From an uncultured Oscillospiraceae bacterium (GTDB taxonomy: Bacteria; Bacillota; Clostridia; Oscillospirales; Acutalibacteraceae): DNA of 7,983 nt. Location: the NCBI GenBank assembly GCA_902489595.1, contig CABUAS010000079.1, forward strand, positions 1 to 7,983. The letters run 5' to 3'. A program made the position numbers and the translations under genes. Below the pieces are notes generated by a model. It saw nothing but the letters and a program-made list of their open reading frames with translations. It was not told where the DNA came from and ran no database searches. Within the stretch, counting starts at the first letter, position 1. Each line of letters starts with the position of its first letter. This document shows positions 5,838 to 7,983 of this stretch, piece after piece.

Positions 5838-7739
5838 ATGATTAAAATCACACCTGAAACCACACTGCGTGAGGCTATGGCAAACCCGATGGCGAAAGAC
5901 GTTATCGAAAAACTGATGATGGCGCTCCGTCTGCCTACCGATACTGCCGAAAAAAGCAGCCTTATCGGCAGTGCAAAGTTTAAAACACTTACAACATTGT
6001 CGTTCGGTTTGCTTGACGCCAAAACGGTGCAGACCGTTTGCGATATGCTCAATCTTGAAAAAGGCGAACTGATTACCGATGAGGGCACGCTTGAAAAGAA
6101 ATGGTGGAAAGAGGCTGTTATTTATCAGATTTATCCGCGTTCTTTTTATGACAGCAACGGCGACGGTATCGGCGACCTTAACGGCATTACCGAAAAACTC
6201 GATTATCTTAAAGAACTCGGCGTAACGGCAATCTGGTGCTCTCCGTTTTATGATTCACCGAATGATGACAACGGTTACGATATTCGTGATTACCGCAAAA
6301 TTATGCAGGAATTCGGCACTATGGAGGATTTTGACAGGCTTCTTGATGAAATCCACAAGCGTGATATGAAGCTGATTGTTGACCTTGTTGTAAATCATAC
6401 AAGCGATGAGCACAAATGGTTTCAGGAGGCGCTGAAGTCTAAGGATAATCCTTATCACGATTATTACATATGGCAGGACGCAACTGACGGCGGCAAAACA
6501 CCGCCCAATAACTGGCTTTCGCTTTTCAAAGGTCCTGCATGGAATTATTATGAGCATCTTGATCAGTGGGCAATGCACCTTTTCAGCAAAAAGCAGATGG
6601 ATCTGAACTGGGAAAATGAAAAGGTTCGTCAGGGCGTTTATGAAATGATGATCTGGTGGCTCGATAAGGGCGTAGATGGTTTCCGTATGGACGTTATCAA
6701 CTTTATCAGCAAAACGCAGGGCTTCCCCGAGGCTAATGCATTTCTCGGTATGCTTACGGGCTATAAGGGCGCAGAGTATTATTTCTACGGTCCGAGACTG
6801 CACGAATTTTTGCACGAAATGCGTGTTAAAACGTTCGGAAATTATGATGTTTATACGGTAGGCGAATGCGGCGGCGCAGGCATTGAGATGGATAAAATGC
6901 TCACTGCCGATTACCGTGAAGAACTTGACACGGTGTTCAATTTTGACTTTTTAATTAATCAGGGACACACAAGTTATGACCTTTATGATTACGACCTTTA
7001 CAAAGTTATGCTGGAGTTTGAAAAGTTCCAGACAAGGTACACAAATCACTGCTGGCCGACCGTTTTCTTTGAAAATCACGATAATCCGAGAATTGTTACC
7101 AAAGTTGATAAAACAAATGCTTACCGTGAAGATATTTCAAAGGTCTGTGCGCTGATTGAAATGACTTTGAGGGGCACGCCTTATATCTATCAGGGTCAGG
7201 AAATCTCAATGGGCAACGGTGATTTTGAGTGTATTGAGCAGATTAATGACGTTGAGGCTGTAAATACTTATAAAGAATTGGTTGCTAAGGGCAGAAATAA
7301 GGAAAAGGCATTTCAGCGTGCAAAGAGGGGCACCCGTGATAATGCCAGAACTCCTATGCAGTGGGAGGACAGCGAAAACGCAGGTTTTACAACAGGCACG
7401 CCGTGGCTTAAAATCACAAACGATTACAGGGTTTATAATGTTAAGGATTCAATGGCAAGGGCTGACAGCGTTTTCAATTTCTATAAGAAAATGATTGCAC
7501 TAAGAAAGAGTACGCCTGCGCTTGTTTACGGCACATTTGAACGCAAGCCTGCCAAAGCGCCGCTATTCTGCTATACAAGAGAGTATGAGGGCGAGAAGTA
7601 TTATATCGAACTCAATCTCGGCAAAAAGCCTATGGCAAGACCTGCCGCAGCAGGCTGTTATGAGCTTGTAGCATCTACCCATGGCAAGACTGTCGATAAT
7701 CTCCGCCCGTTTGAGGGTAATTTGTATAAAGTTAAATAA
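5838..7739 (+). CDS. GH13 alpha-glucosidase, oligo-1,6-glucosidase type, with N-terminal extension
   Basis: A 633-residue enzyme that releases glucose from the non-reducing end of isomalto-oligosaccharides or panose-like products; cytoplasmic, as no signal peptide is seen. The GH13 core starts at K87-K-W-W and is typical of oligo-1,6-glucosidases. It has the metal loop DSNGDGIGD (105-113), region I D182-LVVNH187, QMDLNW (253-258; usually QPDLNW), region II GFRMD285-V286 with the nucleophile Asp, acid/base E343 in VGECGG, and FENHD415 with the transition-state Asp. Val286 after the nucleophile marks alpha-1,6 rather than alpha-1,4 preference in characterised relatives. The later TPMQW and NAGFTTGTPW stretches and a C-terminal beta-domain are also present. 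The ATG is preceded by AGGGGG at 5825-5830, 7 nt away. Residues 1-86 are extra compared with the usual about 555-560 residues and look helical (TTLREAMANP, then a second pair of helices); their role is unknown. It is monocistronic in this window. Confidence 0.9.
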   Translation: MIKITPETTLREAMANPMAKDVIEKLMMALRLPTDTAEKSSLIGSAKFKTLTTLSFGLLDAKTVQTVCDMLNLEKGELITDEGTLEKKWWKEAVIYQIYPRSFYDSNGDGIGDLNGITEKLDYLKELGVTAIWCSPFYDSPNDDNGYDIRDYRKIMQEFGTMEDFDRLLDEIHKRDMKLIVDLVVNHTSDEHKWFQEALKSKDNPYHDYYIWQDATDGGKTPPNNWLSLFKGPAWNYYEHLDQWAMHLFSKKQMDLNWENEKVRQGVYEMMIWWLDKGVDGFRMDVINFISKTQGFPEANAFLGMLTGYKGAEYYFYGPRLHEFLHEMRVKTFGNYDVYTVGECGGAGIEMDKMLTADYREELDTVFNFDFLINQGHTSYDLYDYDLYKVMLEFEKFQTRYTNHCWPTVFFENHDNPRIVTKVDKTNAYREDISKVCALIEMTLRGTPYIYQGQEISMGNGDFECIEQINDVEAVNTYKELVAKGRNKEKAFQRAKRGTRDNARTPMQWEDSENAGFTTGTPWLKITNDYRVYNVKDSMARADSVFNFYKKMIALRKSTPALVYGTFERKPAKAPLFCYTREYEGEKYYIELNLGKKPMARPAAAGCYELVASTHGKTVDNLRPFEGNLYKVK

Positions 7740-7828
7740 TTCACAACGTGCAATTCGTGAATTAACGGCGGGTTGAAATGAATAACGTTATTGCAACAAC
7801 CGTAGGGGAGGGCATCTGTGCCCTCCCG
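7737..7828. repeat. Composite palindromic element (REP-like element, copy 3)
   Basis: Three inverted repeats in a row begin at the GH13 stop codon. First, taattcac (7737-7744) with gtgaatta (7757-7764). Second, ggttg (7771-7775) with caacc (7797-7801), enclosing a perfect 12-bp palindrome AATAACGTTATT at 7781-7792. Third, gggagggc (7806-7813) with gccctccc (7820-7827), loop atctgt, which repeats hairpin C of the element at 2800-2869 with gtagggg before it and CCCG at its end. The T-rich stretch after it (gattttcatttttt) could make the last hairpin act as a weak terminator for the GH13 message. Confidence 0.75.
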
Positions 7829-7983
7829 ATTTTCATTTTTTATAAATTTTTATGCAACACTTTGCAGTGAAATTTACACTTTATAATTGTCAATCCCCGT
7901 TTTTGATGCATTTTTGCATAAAAAATGTGCAGTTTTGCATTTTCGATTGTTTCTTTTTTATTTTATGCTAAGATAAAATTGAC
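7829..7983 (+). promoter_or_regulatory. A/T-rich region with possible promoter of a downstream gene
   Basis: No coding frame is seen. TGC-TAAGAT at 7966-7974 resembles an extended -10 box, with TTGTTT at 7947-7952, 16 bp upstream, as a weak -35. A separate TATAAT at 7882-7887 has no -35 at normal spacing. The stretch also has several TTTTGCAT-type words (7911-7919, 7933-7940) and a small ATGCA/TGCAT inverted repeat at 7906-7919 that may be a regulator site. The gene they would serve lies outside the window. Confidence 0.3.

Noticed and set aside
5558..6088. Minus-strand open frame of 176 codons
   Set aside because: It is antisense to the GH13 N-terminal region and the ABC fragment, runs through two palindromes and the GH13 control region, shows no recognisable family pattern, and the + strand gene here has a strong ribosome site.
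6255..6815. Minus-strand open frame of 186 codons
   Set aside because: It lies wholly within the conserved GH13 catalytic core on the other strand and its product resembles no family; a by-product of codon use.
5838..7739. Trehalose-6-phosphate hydrolase or alpha-1,4-glucosidase as the identity of the GH13 enzyme
   Set aside because: These are close relatives, but there is no PTS trehalose gene nearby, and Val after the nucleophile Asp together with the overall pattern fits the alpha-1,6-specific group better. Not fully excluded.
2848..7827. Repeated gggaggg palindromes as a CRISPR array
   Set aside because: Copies are kilobases apart, with no regular spacers and no cas genes; they fit dispersed palindromic elements.

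Overview
The window reads as a stretch of chromosome from a low-to-moderate GC Gram-positive bacterium, most likely a gut-type member of the Clostridia (Oscillospiraceae/Ruminococcaceae-like). The reasons are the A/T-rich intergenic DNA, strong purine-rich Shine-Dalgarno sites, sigma-A type promoters (TTGACA or similar, 17 bp, TATAAT), a TTG start, protein families typical of carbohydrate-degrading Firmicutes, and dispersed GC-rich palindromes between genes. The taxonomic call is an inference from style, not from a marker gene. No rRNA, tRNA, CRISPR array, integrase or transposase was seen.

Layout, all genes on the + strand. (1) 1-111: promoter and leader of the first gene. (2) 112-2796: a large cytoplasmic glycoside hydrolase of the GH63 / trehalase-like (alpha/alpha)6-barrel type. 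(3) 2800-2869: a composite of three abutting hairpins. (4) 2906-4549: a calcineurin-type metallophosphoesterase ending in a long hydrophobic tail. (5) 4578-5335: a compact, strongly expressed-looking unit made of an extended -10 promoter, a GtrA-like four-helix membrane protein and a textbook intrinsic terminator. (6) 5336-5837: a gene-poor stretch that is nevertheless full of signals. It has a consensus promoter, a perfect 14-bp inverted repeat that places a Shine-Dalgarno in its loop, a 63-codon fragment that looks like the C-terminal end of an ABC-transporter ATPase, two GC-rich palindromes, and the control region of the next gene. (7) 5838-7739: a GH13 alpha-1,6-glucosidase-type enzyme with an extra N-terminal domain. 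(8) 7737-7983: a second composite palindromic element, then A/T-rich DNA with candidate promoter signals for a gene beyond the window.

How they fit together: the two hydrolases (GH63-like and GH13) both lack signal peptides and probably finish the breakdown of imported alpha-gluco-oligosaccharides in the cytoplasm. GH13 would take alpha-1,6 links, and the GH63-like enzyme another alpha-glucosidic or related link. They have separate promoters and share a 10-bp A/T-rich word near their 5' ends. The GtrA-like protein could act in lipid-linked sugar transfer for the cell envelope. The phosphoesterase has no evident tie to either. No complete new multi-gene system is evident. The most unusual spot is 5358-5602: a perfect promoter plus SD-in-loop hairpin driving a truncated ABC ATPase fragment that has no normal start codon.
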